A DNA stretch of 5,120 nt from JBCBKZ01 sp039026975 (GTDB lineage: Bacteria; Bacteroidota; Bacteroidia; J057), in NCBI GenBank assembly GCA_039026975.1, contig JBCCLI010000454.1, positions 1 through 5,120 of the forward strand, given 5' to 3'. Position 1 is the first letter of the stretch, and the number at the start of each line of letters is the position of its first letter. Positions 1 to 5,120 of this stretch are shown piece after piece. Below the pieces are notes generated by a model. The model saw only the letters and a list, made by a program, of their open reading frames with translations, had not been told where the DNA came from and did not search any database. The translations under genes and the position numbers were made by a program.

Positions 1-1293
1 CTTACCTGTATTTGCTTTTGCGACTAAGTAAGCAGTCACAAAGTCAGAATCAACATTGGTAATTCTATCATTAACATTTCTGACTAATTCAGTTCCATCA
101 TCTGTAAAGCGATTAGAGCTTCTGGTTTCAATAAAGTTTTGGTTGAAGTCTGTAATGGAATAAGATACATTGACGGATATGCCGTCTGTCAACTGCCTAC
201 TTCCACTAATGGTTAAGAGGGTGCTGGTATTTTGGCGATTATCAAAAAGCTCAGCGGAGTTAAAGCTGATAGGCAGCGCAAATAAATCACCTTGTAGTAC
301 GGGCATTCCTCTGTCTACCCCGGCAATATCATTTGACTGTGAATTCACCAGATCTATATTGATTCTGGTTTTATCATCAGGCAGGTAAGAGATTGAAGGC
401 GCAACCAGAAGATTCTTATTGTGAATAAAATCTCTATATGATTCTGCATCTTCCCATGCCACATTAAACCTATACAGAAGGGTTTTCTTCTCATTAAGAG
501 GACCAGTTAAATCTGCCGTTGCCCTTTGGGTATTAAAGCTACCTGCTGTGAAGGAAGCGCTTGCGCGGTTGGTAGTCAATGGTTTTTTAGTAACAGCATT
601 AATGACACCTCCTGGGGAACTGTTTCCAAATAATGCTGCGGCTGGTCCTTTAATTACCTCCACCCTTTCATAATGACTGGTTACAGAGGGATTAGCAAAA
701 TCAGGTGTTAATACCACTCTATTTCCATTCACATAATCCTGGCGTACATTAAAGCCTCTTGAGGTAAATGTTTCTGGCCTGAAAAGGTTGATGCCAGCCA
801 CATTATCAGAAATCTCACTAATTCTGAAAATTTGCTGATCACTAAGGATCTCTTTGTTCAATACGGCGATGGACTGCGGTATATCCTTGATACGAGCACC
901 TGTTTTCGTACCAGCATAGGTGATCTCAGGCAAATATTCTGTGGGGATACGCCCAACAATCTCTACGTCCTGAAGGGTATAGGGAGATTCTATCAATTCA
1001 ATATCAAGAGCTAATGCCTGACCCTCTGCCAAGGTGATTTCTTGTTTGTAGTTCTCAAATCCTAAAAAGGAAACTTCTATGGTATAGGTTCCAGGCTTAA
1101 TATTATCAATTTGGTAGGTACCATCTGCATCAGATATATCACCTTTTACGGTAGGCCTAAGTAGTACTGAAGCACCTAATATGCCCTGATTTTCTGCATC
1201 CTTGACTTTCCCTTTCACACTGGCCCTTTGGCCAAAGGCAAGTATGGAAACAGATGTGAGTATAAGTGTTAAAGCGATTCTTATATTTTTCAT
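1..1293 (-). CDS. TonB-dependent siderophore receptor, N-terminal 431 residues (3' end beyond window)
   Basis: Outer-membrane receptor that probably imports a ferric siderophore using energy from TonB-ExbBD. The frame is open from ATG at 1293 to base 1 without a stop, so only about half of a typical protein of this type is present. Residues 1-21 form a signal peptide (hydrophobic run, AFG before Gln22). Residues 26-100 are a carboxypeptidase-regulatory-like beta domain (VKGKVKD, GASV, DADGTYQI, GTYTIEVSFLGF), common in Bacteroidota receptors. Residues 126-238 are the plug: YAGTKTGARIKDIPQSIAVL, TSRGFNVR, then YERVEVIKGPAAALFG and PGGVINAVTKKP at 208-238. The barrel starts near 240 (TAGSFNTQRATADLTGPL, RFNVAWEDAESYRDF). 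The plug motifs are those of FhuA/FoxA-type siderophore receptors rather than SusC. The gene follows the lipoprotein gene after 23 bp and is probably cotranscribed with it. The actual ligand cannot be read from this part. Confidence 0.93.
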   Translation of the reverse strand, partial: MKNIRIALTLILTSVSILAFGQRASVKGKVKDAENQGILGASVLLRPTVKGDISDADGTYQIDNIKPGTYTIEVSFLGFENYKQEITLAEGQALALDIELIESPYTLQDVEIVGRIPTEYLPEITYAGTKTGARIKDIPQSIAVLNKEILSDQQIFRISEISDNVAGINLFRPETFTSRGFNVRQDYVNGNRVVLTPDFANPSVTSHYERVEVIKGPAAALFGNSSPGGVINAVTKKPLTTNRASASFTAGSFNTQRATADLTGPLNEKKTLLYRFNVAWEDAESYRDFIHNKNLLVAPSISYLPDDKTRINIDLVNSQSNDIAGVDRGMPVLQGDLFALPISFNSAELFDNRQNTSTLLTISGSRQLTDGISVNVSYSITDFNQNFIETRSSNRFTDDGTELVRNVNDRITNVDSDFVTAYLVAKANTGK

Positions 1294-1316
1294 TCTCTTG
1301 AGGTTAGGGTAGACAC

Positions 1317-2357
1317 TTATGGAAGAAGTGCACTATTATTTAAAAAGGTAAGCTTATGTCCTAGTGGGCTACTTGCATCTGGAAAAAGAATGAAAGTACC
1401 GAACTGCCCATCACCACTACTATTGAGTTCTATGGCTGAATCATTACTAATTCTCTCCTCACTTACAGTTGCCCAGATCGGTAAGGGTACAATAGAGGAG
1501 GTGGGGAATAGAACCTCAGCATTCTGCTTAAAGTTAAGAGGCCCAAATGTCTGAGGGAGTCCTAAGGAGGTGAAGAGAATATCTAAGGGTAGAATACCAA
1601 AATTGAATGCCGTAGCATCAATAAAGAGGACCATATCACTCACATCAGCAAGGTTTATGGCATCTAATCCTGAGAACCCCATAGGTTGAGAATTATTCGT
1701 ATAAATCTTGGTGGTTACCAGTAACTCGGGAGATGAAACACTACCGGTTAGATAAATGACAGAGTTGGTTAAGGCCCGAAGAGATAATTCTTCAGAAATA
1801 GTAGCGCCATTATAATCTATCTCTATGCCTACGTTACCGCTCGCATCTGCAGCTAGGCCCAAATCAATAGCGTGGTAGGTTATATCAGCTTCTAGGGCCG
1901 CTATAGGCTGACTCGTTAGCTGAATAGAGGGAACTCTAAGCGTAGCCGGCTGCCCTGCGTCAATGGCATTCACCAGGAGCACTTCTGCTAACTGAGGGTC
2001 TACATCTATATTGATAAAGTCTCGTGCCTTTTGATCCCCTCTAGCAATGGTCATGGATACAATGAACCTTCCTGAAGTGCCTTCAGCAACAGTAAAGGAA
2101 GGGGTGGCTGTACTAGAACCATCCAGCGCCACACTACTCCCATCTGGTTGGGTAGTAATTTCCCATGAGTATGTAAAACCCAGATTATTAACATCAGATG
2201 AAGCGCTTCCATCAAGATTAATAGTAGTACCGCTATCATCAGTGAAGTGGATAATATCCTCACCAGCATCTGGCAGAAGGACCGTAAAGGCTACTTCATC
2301 ATAGTCTGAACAGCCAACGACTGCGAGTAGAAAAAAGAAACTTAAATATCTTATCAT
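1317..2357 (-). CDS. PKD-domain lipoprotein, probable partner of the downstream siderophore receptor
   Basis: A 346-residue lipoprotein of no recognised named family. A short hydrophobic signal (residues 4-14) ends in a lipobox, VVGC, with Cys16 as the lipidation site. Residues 28-119 look like a PKD/REJ-type immunoglobulin-like domain: LLPDAGEDI, INLDGSASSD, YSWEITTQPDGSSVAL, TATPSFTVAEGTSGRFIVSMTI. Residues 124-346 are beta-rich; VLLVNAIDAG, a later NSVIYLTGS and MVLFIDATAF loosely recall DUF4397-like repeats, but this is a weak resemblance. There is no SusD-like or HmuY-like signature. The start is the only ATG ahead of the signal peptide. Its stop lies 23 bp before the receptor start on the same strand, which points to one transcript. 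Inference: it sits at the outer membrane and assists the receptor by capturing ligand or capping the barrel. A palindromic operator candidate lies just upstream. Confidence 0.85.
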   Translation of the reverse strand: MIRYLSFFFLLAVVGCSDYDEVAFTVLLPDAGEDIIHFTDDSGTTINLDGSASSDVNNLGFTYSWEITTQPDGSSVALDGSSTATPSFTVAEGTSGRFIVSMTIARGDQKARDFINIDVDPQLAEVLLVNAIDAGQPATLRVPSIQLTSQPIAALEADITYHAIDLGLAADASGNVGIEIDYNGATISEELSLRALTNSVIYLTGSVSSPELLVTTKIYTNNSQPMGFSGLDAINLADVSDMVLFIDATAFNFGILPLDILFTSLGLPQTFGPLNFKQNAEVLFPTSSIVPLPIWATVSEERISNDSAIELNSSGDGQFGTFILFPDASSPLGHKLTFLNNSALLP

Positions 2358-2362
2358 ACCTT

Positions 2363-2381
2363 TTTATTTAGACTAAATAAA
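2363..2381 (-). promoter_or_regulatory. 19-bp perfect palindrome, candidate metal-repressor (DtxR/IdeR- or Fur-type) operator
   Basis: Half-sites TTTATTTAG and CTAAATAAA flank a single central base, giving an uninterrupted 9-1-9 inverted repeat that ends 5 bp before the lipoprotein start codon. The 19-bp 9-1-9 geometry is that of both the classical Fur box and the DtxR/IdeR box. The inner TTAG-N-CTAA and the outer TT/AA match the DtxR/IdeR consensus (TTAGGTTAG / CTAACCTAA), while the remaining positions differ. It overlaps the suggested -7 element and the likely transcript start, where a repressor would block transcription. Assignment to a given repressor is inference; the palindrome itself is seen directly. 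Confidence 0.6.
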
Positions 2382-2407
2382 GATTAAATCAGGTTGCTAA
2401 AGTGCAA
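2378..2407 (-). promoter_or_regulatory. Candidate promoter for the lipoprotein-receptor operon
   Basis: Reading the minus strand, a TTG (2407-2405) is followed after 19 bp by AATCTTTA (2385-2378), which fits the Bacteroidota -33/-7 pattern TTG-N19-21-TAnnTTTG with two mismatches in the -7 box. A run of nine T on the minus strand (2427-2419) lies just upstream of the -33 element and could act as an AT-rich upstream element. No clear Shine-Dalgarno is present; AAAAGG lies too close to the ATG to be a standard one, which is usual for this phylum. Confidence 0.3.
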
Positions 2408-2408
2408 C
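2393..2408. repeat. Short inverted repeat GTTGC-N6-GCAAC over the candidate -33 element
   Basis: Two perfect 5-bp arms (2393-2397 and 2404-2408) are separated by 6 bp and include the proposed -33 TTG. It could be a second regulator site or a short hairpin in the leader. At this length it may also be chance. Confidence 0.25.
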
Positions 2409-2501
2409 GGTTTGTCGTAAAAAAAAAGGCGATAGCTACATTTCTGATCAATGATCCAGGATTGAAATAGCCCCCTAAAAAGGATAGGATAATAGCAGAA
2501 A

Positions 2502-2539
2502 GGGAAAGGGCATATACCTTCAAAAAAGGCCCATTTCCC
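2502..2539 (-). terminator. Stem-loop between Nudix gene and lipoprotein operon, possible terminator
   Basis: GGGAAAGGGC at 2502-2511 pairs with GCCC-TTTCCC at 2529-2539, giving ten base pairs with one bulged base (2533) and a 17-base loop. It lies about 100 bp downstream of the Nudix stop on the transcribed (minus) strand and upstream of the next operon's promoter. On that strand the stem is followed by TTTCTGCTATT, a poor U-run, so termination is plausible but not certain. Confidence 0.4.
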
Positions 2540-2639
2540 CTATTTACTGGGTGAATCTAGTATGTTACTGAGGATCGGAATTATGATAGTCCATACAGCC
2601 CTTTTCTTGGACTGCTACTCCTTCAGATATCAATCTCAC

Positions 2640-3371
2640 TTAAGATAAAAACTCATCTCCACCATTTACGGGCAGGAATTCCTCACAATCTTTGTACTCA
2701 AAGCTAGATAGCTTCCTGGCAAAATCATTCACCAGACGGTGGCGAGGCCCCTGAAGATCAGGGTTGCCTGATTCATATCCTGCATCTCCCTTATACAAAA
2801 TGGTGGCTACCTTATTTTGTATAATCAGCACAGGCTCCACAAATATGGGTGTTTCTTCCTGGAGCTTCTTTACGGCTTCCTCCACAGACTGGCAATGCCT
2901 GATGAGCTGTAAGCTGATGAAGGTAGGCGGCATGAGGCGTAGCTGCCCTGCTTTGAATCGGTCCAAAGCAGTCTGGGGATGTATCCAAAGGTGTTCCTTT
3001 ATCTCGCTATCATCAACAGACACTATGGCAGCTTCTTCTACTGAACCGAAGAAAAAATAGGTAGCATACCTTCTTGGCTCTACGGCTGGCGTAGTCCAAT
3101 GTCTGAAAAAGATCAGTTCTTCTGTCTCCAGCTTGAGATTCGTCTCCTCCTGGCTTTCCCTGATGGCAGCTACTTTGGCAGCTTCCATTTCATCGGCTGT
3201 AGCTACTATCTCATGTTTTTCTATTTTTCCGCCTGGAAACACCCATACCCCTCCTGCAAAGGCCAAGGCTTTATTTCGTAAAAGTAGGAGCACCTCAAAT
3301 CCTTGCTTGCCATTTCTGCCTACTAACACAGTAGCAGCGGGTTTAGGAGAAACAGGGTTCTCAGGGAGCAT
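2640..3371 (-). CDS. NUDT19-like Nudix hydrolase
   Basis: A 243-residue cytoplasmic Nudix hydrolase, expected to split a nucleoside diphosphate linked to another group using divalent metal. The beta strand PAATVLVGR and FEVLLLLRNKALAF lead into GGVWVFPGGKIEKHE (residues 40-54). The Nudix helix follows as RESQEETNL (71-79), with catalytic Glu72, Glu75 and Glu76. The spacing between Glu54 and Arg71 is 16 residues instead of the usual 7, so the Nudix box carries an insertion of about 9 residues (EIVATADEMEAAKVAA region). Such an insertion, with WVFPGG before it and a long C-terminal part, is characteristic of the NUDT19/RP2p branch, whose mammalian members hydrolyse CoA and acyl-CoA. The bacterial substrate is not known from sequence. 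The ATG at 3371 gives the correct N-terminus, and no earlier in-frame start is apparent. It is transcribed alone, divergent from the membrane protein gene. Confidence 0.88.
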   Translation of the reverse strand: MLPENPVSPKPAATVLVGRNGKQGFEVLLLLRNKALAFAGGVWVFPGGKIEKHEIVATADEMEAAKVAAIRESQEETNLKLETEELIFFRHWTTPAVEPRRYATYFFFGSVEEAAIVSVDDSEIKEHLWIHPQTALDRFKAGQLRLMPPTFISLQLIRHCQSVEEAVKKLQEETPIFVEPVLIIQNKVATILYKGDAGYESGNPDLQGPRHRLVNDFARKLSSFEYKDCEEFLPVNGGDEFLS

Positions 3372-3402
3372 AGAATAAGAAATGAAATGGTTGAACTGAT
3401 TT

Positions 3403-3434
3403 TAAACTTAATATAAGCTGACCAGAATTGATAA
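3403..3434 (-). promoter_or_regulatory. Candidate promoter for the Nudix gene
   Basis: On the minus strand TTA (3434-3432) is followed after 21 bp by TAAGTTTA (3410-3403). This matches the Bacteroidota -7 consensus TAnnTTTG in all but the last base and the -33 TTG in two of three bases. The implied leader is about 25-30 bases. No ribosome binding site stands out before the ATG. Confidence 0.3.
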
Positions 3435-3448
3435 CTCTTCTTAAAGAA

Positions 3449-3480
3449 TTCAGCCTAAGTCATATTCTCAAATATTTCTG
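3449..3480 (+). promoter_or_regulatory. Weak candidate promoter for the small membrane protein gene
   Basis: TTC at 3449-3451 and TATTTCTG at 3473-3480 are spaced by 21 bp and each has one mismatch to the Bacteroidota -33/-7 pattern. The position would leave a leader of roughly 35-40 bases before the ATG at 3525. In AT-rich DNA such matches are frequent, so this is only a pointer. Confidence 0.2.
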
Positions 3481-3524
3481 CCTATCAATCGTCTATACCA
3501 AGACACAACCTAACATCCCGTGCC

Positions 3525-3872
3525 ATGAAAACAGCCAAACGCCTTATCTCCATTCTTTTACTGCTGATAGGCCTTATACACATAGGCGTTTCTTTTACGC
3601 TGTTTTCAGCTCTTTCTTCCGAGGCACTCTGGTTTGTATCAGGTGGGTTAGTATTAATTTTTTCTGGCTTCTTCAACCTCTTCCTATGTGCTAATGAGGA
3701 TACAGATTTAAAAAAGATTTCCTACTTGAGAATAGTCAATCTTATCCTATTTCTATTTTTGGTTTTAATGGTCATTCAGCTTCCTATGATTCCAGGATTC
3801 ATTGGATTAGGCTGTACCCTATTTCTCCTCTTATTTAACCACGGATCTGACCGACTTTCTCCCTTCTCTTGA
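3525..3872 (+). CDS. Small four-helix integral membrane protein of unknown function
   Basis: A 115-residue hydrophobic protein I do not recognise. Four predicted membrane segments are visible: about 7-28 (LISILLLLIGLIHIGVSFTLF), 33-55 (WFVSGGLVLIFSGFFNLFL), 68-86 (RIVNLILFLFLVLMVIQL) and 88-104 (IPGFIGLGCTLFLLLF). The only sizeable polar stretch is the loop ANEDTDLKK at 56-64, and the N-terminal MKTAKR and tail HGSDRLSPFS are short. Positive charge at the N-terminus favours an inward N-terminus with both ends in the cytoplasm. Gly-rich helices and the conserved-looking GGLVLIFSGFFNLF segment resemble small uncharacterised Bacteroidota membrane proteins, but no enzymatic residue pattern is seen. 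It is divergent from the Nudix gene and lies 109 bp upstream of the phosphatase gene on the same strand. The overlapping minus-strand reading frame inside its start is not coding-like. Confidence 0.75.
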   Translation: MKTAKRLISILLLLIGLIHIGVSFTLFSALSSEALWFVSGGLVLIFSGFFNLFLCANEDTDLKKISYLRIVNLILFLFLVLMVIQLPMIPGFIGLGCTLFLLLFNHGSDRLSPFS

Positions 3873-3880
3873 CCATTTCC

Positions 3881-3908
3881 TTAGCTAGAAGCCTATTGAG
3901 CTAGCTGA
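3881..3908 (+). other. Stem-loop between membrane protein and phosphatase genes
   Basis: TTAGCTAG (3881-3888) pairs with CTAGCTGA (3901-3908) over eight positions including one G-U pair, with a 12-base loop. It starts 9 bases after the stop of the membrane protein gene. No U-run follows, so it may be a weak terminator or a 3'-end stabiliser rather than a standard intrinsic terminator. Confidence 0.3.
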
Positions 3909-3981
3909 AATATCATCACCTCATTTTGCATCTTTTCCCACCTCCATTCGTCCTAAGGTAAACTTCATAGTAGAATACACC

Positions 3982-4866
3982 ATGAAAACCCCATTTTTAC
4001 TCACGCTGATTATAGTAGGATTATCCCTTCAGCTGATGGGACAAATTTCTTCCATAGCTCCACAGCAAGCAGCTAAGAACCATTATCTGGAATTCTCTCA
4101 GCTGAGTTCCGAGCCTACCTTTAAAAGAGCGGAACTAGATGAAATCATATATCCTCCCGAAGAATACCGAAATAGCACTTTACTTTTCGCTCTGGTAAAA
4201 CCCCATTATCTCAGCAGCGAGCAGGTAGATTTTTTAGTAAAAGCGGTGAATTTTCCTGCCAATAGCTCAGACCAAACCCGGGCCGAGCTGGACTTCCTCC
4301 TGGAGTTACAAGCTAAGCGAACACCGGAACAGATAGAGAGGGTAATGAATATTGCCAGAATTGGGTACTGGCCGACTTCAGCTATGCTTTCCTCCCACCC
4401 TTCTTATGAAAAAAACTTATCTAATCTCTTCTTTGAAGTGAGGGAGGTGATGGGAGAGAATCATACCCCTGAGCAGTTTCCAGCTACTACCAAGCTGCTA
4501 CAGGGCGCTATGAATGATATGCGCCTGATGGAATTTACAGTAAAGTATCATCTCTTGCGCGCTAGGCCTTATCAGCTGGAACCCAAGATGGAGCCTCTGC
4601 GAGAAATTGGCTCTCCCTCCTTTGCTAGTGGACACACCCTATGGGCCTATACTCAAGCCTATATATTAGCAGAGCTGATACCTGATAAAAGAAAAGCCTT
4701 CCTGGATCTGGCCTACGAGATTGGCTTCTCACGTGAAGTTATGGGGGTCCACTACCCCAGCGATGAAGAGGTAGCCAGGCAAATTTCCCACAGGATGGTG
4801 TGGTTAATGTGGCACACGGATACTTTCCAGAAAGATTTTACTCAGGCGGTGGCGGAGTGGAGGTGA
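3982..4866 (+). CDS. Secreted class A-type acid phosphatase, PAP2 superfamily
   Basis: A 294-residue exported phosphatase expected to release inorganic phosphate from phosphomonoesters in the periplasm or outside. A signal peptide covers residues 1-20 (MKTPFLLTLIIVGLSLQLMG before Gln21). The three PAP2 motifs are complete: KYHLLRARP at 188-196 (K-x6-RP), PSFASGH at 212-218 and SREVMGVHYPSD at 250-261. By homology His257 is the nucleophile, held by Asp261, and His218 is the proton donor; Lys188, Arg195 and Arg251 bind phosphate. FPANSSDQTRAELDFLLELQ (91-110) followed by KRTPEQ matches the segment that opens the mature domain in PhoN/PhoC-type class A enzymes. The protein therefore carries roughly 65 extra residues between signal peptide and domain and is longer than the usual ~250. 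The start is the ATG directly before the signal peptide; no strong ribosome binding site is seen. It may be cotranscribed with the membrane protein gene 109 bp upstream, but nothing proves it. Confidence 0.92.
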   Translation: MKTPFLLTLIIVGLSLQLMGQISSIAPQQAAKNHYLEFSQLSSEPTFKRAELDEIIYPPEEYRNSTLLFALVKPHYLSSEQVDFLVKAVNFPANSSDQTRAELDFLLELQAKRTPEQIERVMNIARIGYWPTSAMLSSHPSYEKNLSNLFFEVREVMGENHTPEQFPATTKLLQGAMNDMRLMEFTVKYHLLRARPYQLEPKMEPLREIGSPSFASGHTLWAYTQAYILAELIPDKRKAFLDLAYEIGFSREVMGVHYPSDEEVARQISHRMVWLMWHTDTFQKDFTQAVAEWR

Positions 4867-4972
4867 GGATATTGATAGGATACTTTACCCCATTTTTCAG
4901 GAAGCCGTAGCCGAGGTGAGTGGACTCTTTTTTGTCAGGCCTTAAAAATGATTGTAGCCATACTAAGGGATA

Positions 4973-4997
4973 AAAAATGTGGTAGTGCTACATTTTT
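4973..4997 (+). terminator. A/T-rich stem-loop downstream of the phosphatase gene, possible terminator
   Basis: AAAAATGT (4973-4980) pairs perfectly with ACATTTTT (4990-4997) around a 9-base loop. The A-run on one side and T-run on the other would give a U-tract in either direction, so it could serve transcripts from both sides. The stem has little GC, making it a weak intrinsic terminator. It lies about 107 bp after the phosphatase stop. Confidence 0.4.
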
Positions 4998-5033
4998 CTT
5001 GCTGTAAGCCATTTCCTTGCATCAAAGATTGTC

Positions 5034-5055
5034 GGTTCAGATCATGATCTGAACC
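5034..5055. repeat. Perfect 22-bp palindrome
   Basis: Arms GGTTCAGATCA (5034-5044) and TGATCTGAACC (5045-5055) are exact reverse complements with no spacer. As RNA it would fold into a 9-bp stem with a CATG loop. No T-run follows, so a terminator is unlikely in the plus direction. It sits 43 bp before the possible start of the next gene, a position suitable for a dimeric regulator's operator or a 5' leader hairpin. Which of these applies cannot be decided here. Confidence 0.55.
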
Positions 5056-5098
5056 TAACAGCTCATCCTAAGACAAGGATAATTAAATACTTCATTTC

Positions 5099-5120
5099 AT
5101 GGATAATAACCAGAAAATTA
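5099..5120 (+). CDS. Possible start of a plus-strand gene (7 codons visible)
   Basis: ATG at 5099 opens a frame reading MDNNQKI to the window edge with no stop. It is preceded by a low-GC leader and the palindrome at 5034-5055. Seven codons cannot establish a gene or its function; the call rests on position after a likely terminator and on the low-complexity AT-rich leader typical of gene starts here. Confidence 0.25.

Noticed and set aside
832..1014. Plus-strand reading frame of 60 codons inside the receptor gene
   Set aside because: It lies antisense to a well-supported coding frame and shows no protein-like features.
1..1293. SusC-type glycan receptor with SusD partner
   Set aside because: The plug motifs are those of siderophore receptors, and the adjacent lipoprotein lacks SusD features.
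2047..2304. Overlapping reading frames on both strands inside the lipoprotein gene
   Set aside because: The 346-residue frame has a lipobox and a PKD domain; the alternatives are out-of-frame shadows.
2445..2457. Near-palindrome around GATCAATGATC as an operator
   Set aside because: It has arms of only five bases with a one-base centre and no relation to a promoter element, so chance is sufficient.
2588..2613. AGTCCA / TGGACT stem as Nudix terminator
   Set aside because: The arms are only six base pairs with a 14-base loop and no U-run; the stem-loop at 2502-2539 is stronger.
2764..3378. Plus-strand reading frames across the Nudix gene
   Set aside because: They are antisense to the intact Nudix motif and have no recognisable domains.
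3428..3694. Alternative plus-strand and minus-strand frames around the membrane protein start
   Set aside because: They overlap the four-helix frame and have irregular composition without domain or signal features.
3873..3981. Riboswitch or structured leader before the phosphatase gene
   Set aside because: Only one simple stem-loop is visible and no conserved aptamer core could be recognised.

Overview
The window looks like a chromosomal segment from a member of the Bacteroidota, probably a Cytophagales-type marine or soil bacterium; the genus cannot be named from this sequence. Supporting signs are a TonB-dependent receptor that starts with a carboxypeptidase-regulatory-like domain, a PKD-bearing lipoprotein encoded directly before it, moderate to low GC, the absence of clear Shine-Dalgarno sequences, and promoter candidates that loosely fit the phylum's TTG / TAnnTTTG pattern.

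Left part (1-2639, minus strand): a probable two-gene iron-acquisition operon. A surface or periplasmic lipoprotein gene (1317-2357) is followed after 23 bp by a siderophore-type TonB-dependent receptor (1-1293), whose C-terminal barrel runs off the left edge. The leader upstream of the lipoprotein gene holds a perfect 9-1-9 palindrome (2363-2381). Its core resembles DtxR/IdeR operators and its layout resembles a Fur box. It overlaps the likely -7 element, so the pair is plausibly repressed by metal. A bulged 10-bp stem-loop (2502-2539) separates this operon from the gene upstream.

Middle (2640-3872): a NUDT19-like Nudix hydrolase on the minus strand, divergent from a small four-helix membrane protein of unknown function on the plus strand. 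The 153-bp gap between them carries weak promoter candidates in both directions.

Right part (3873-5120): a secreted class A-type acid phosphatase of the PAP2 superfamily with all three catalytic motifs intact and an extra N-terminal segment. It is followed by an intergenic stretch with a stem-loop (4973-4997) and a perfect 22-bp palindrome (5034-5055), and then possibly the first codons of another plus-strand gene.

The lipoprotein and receptor probably act together on the cell surface in siderophore uptake. The Nudix enzyme, the membrane protein and the phosphatase show no visible functional link to them or to one another. No CRISPR array, tRNA, rRNA or insertion sequence was seen.
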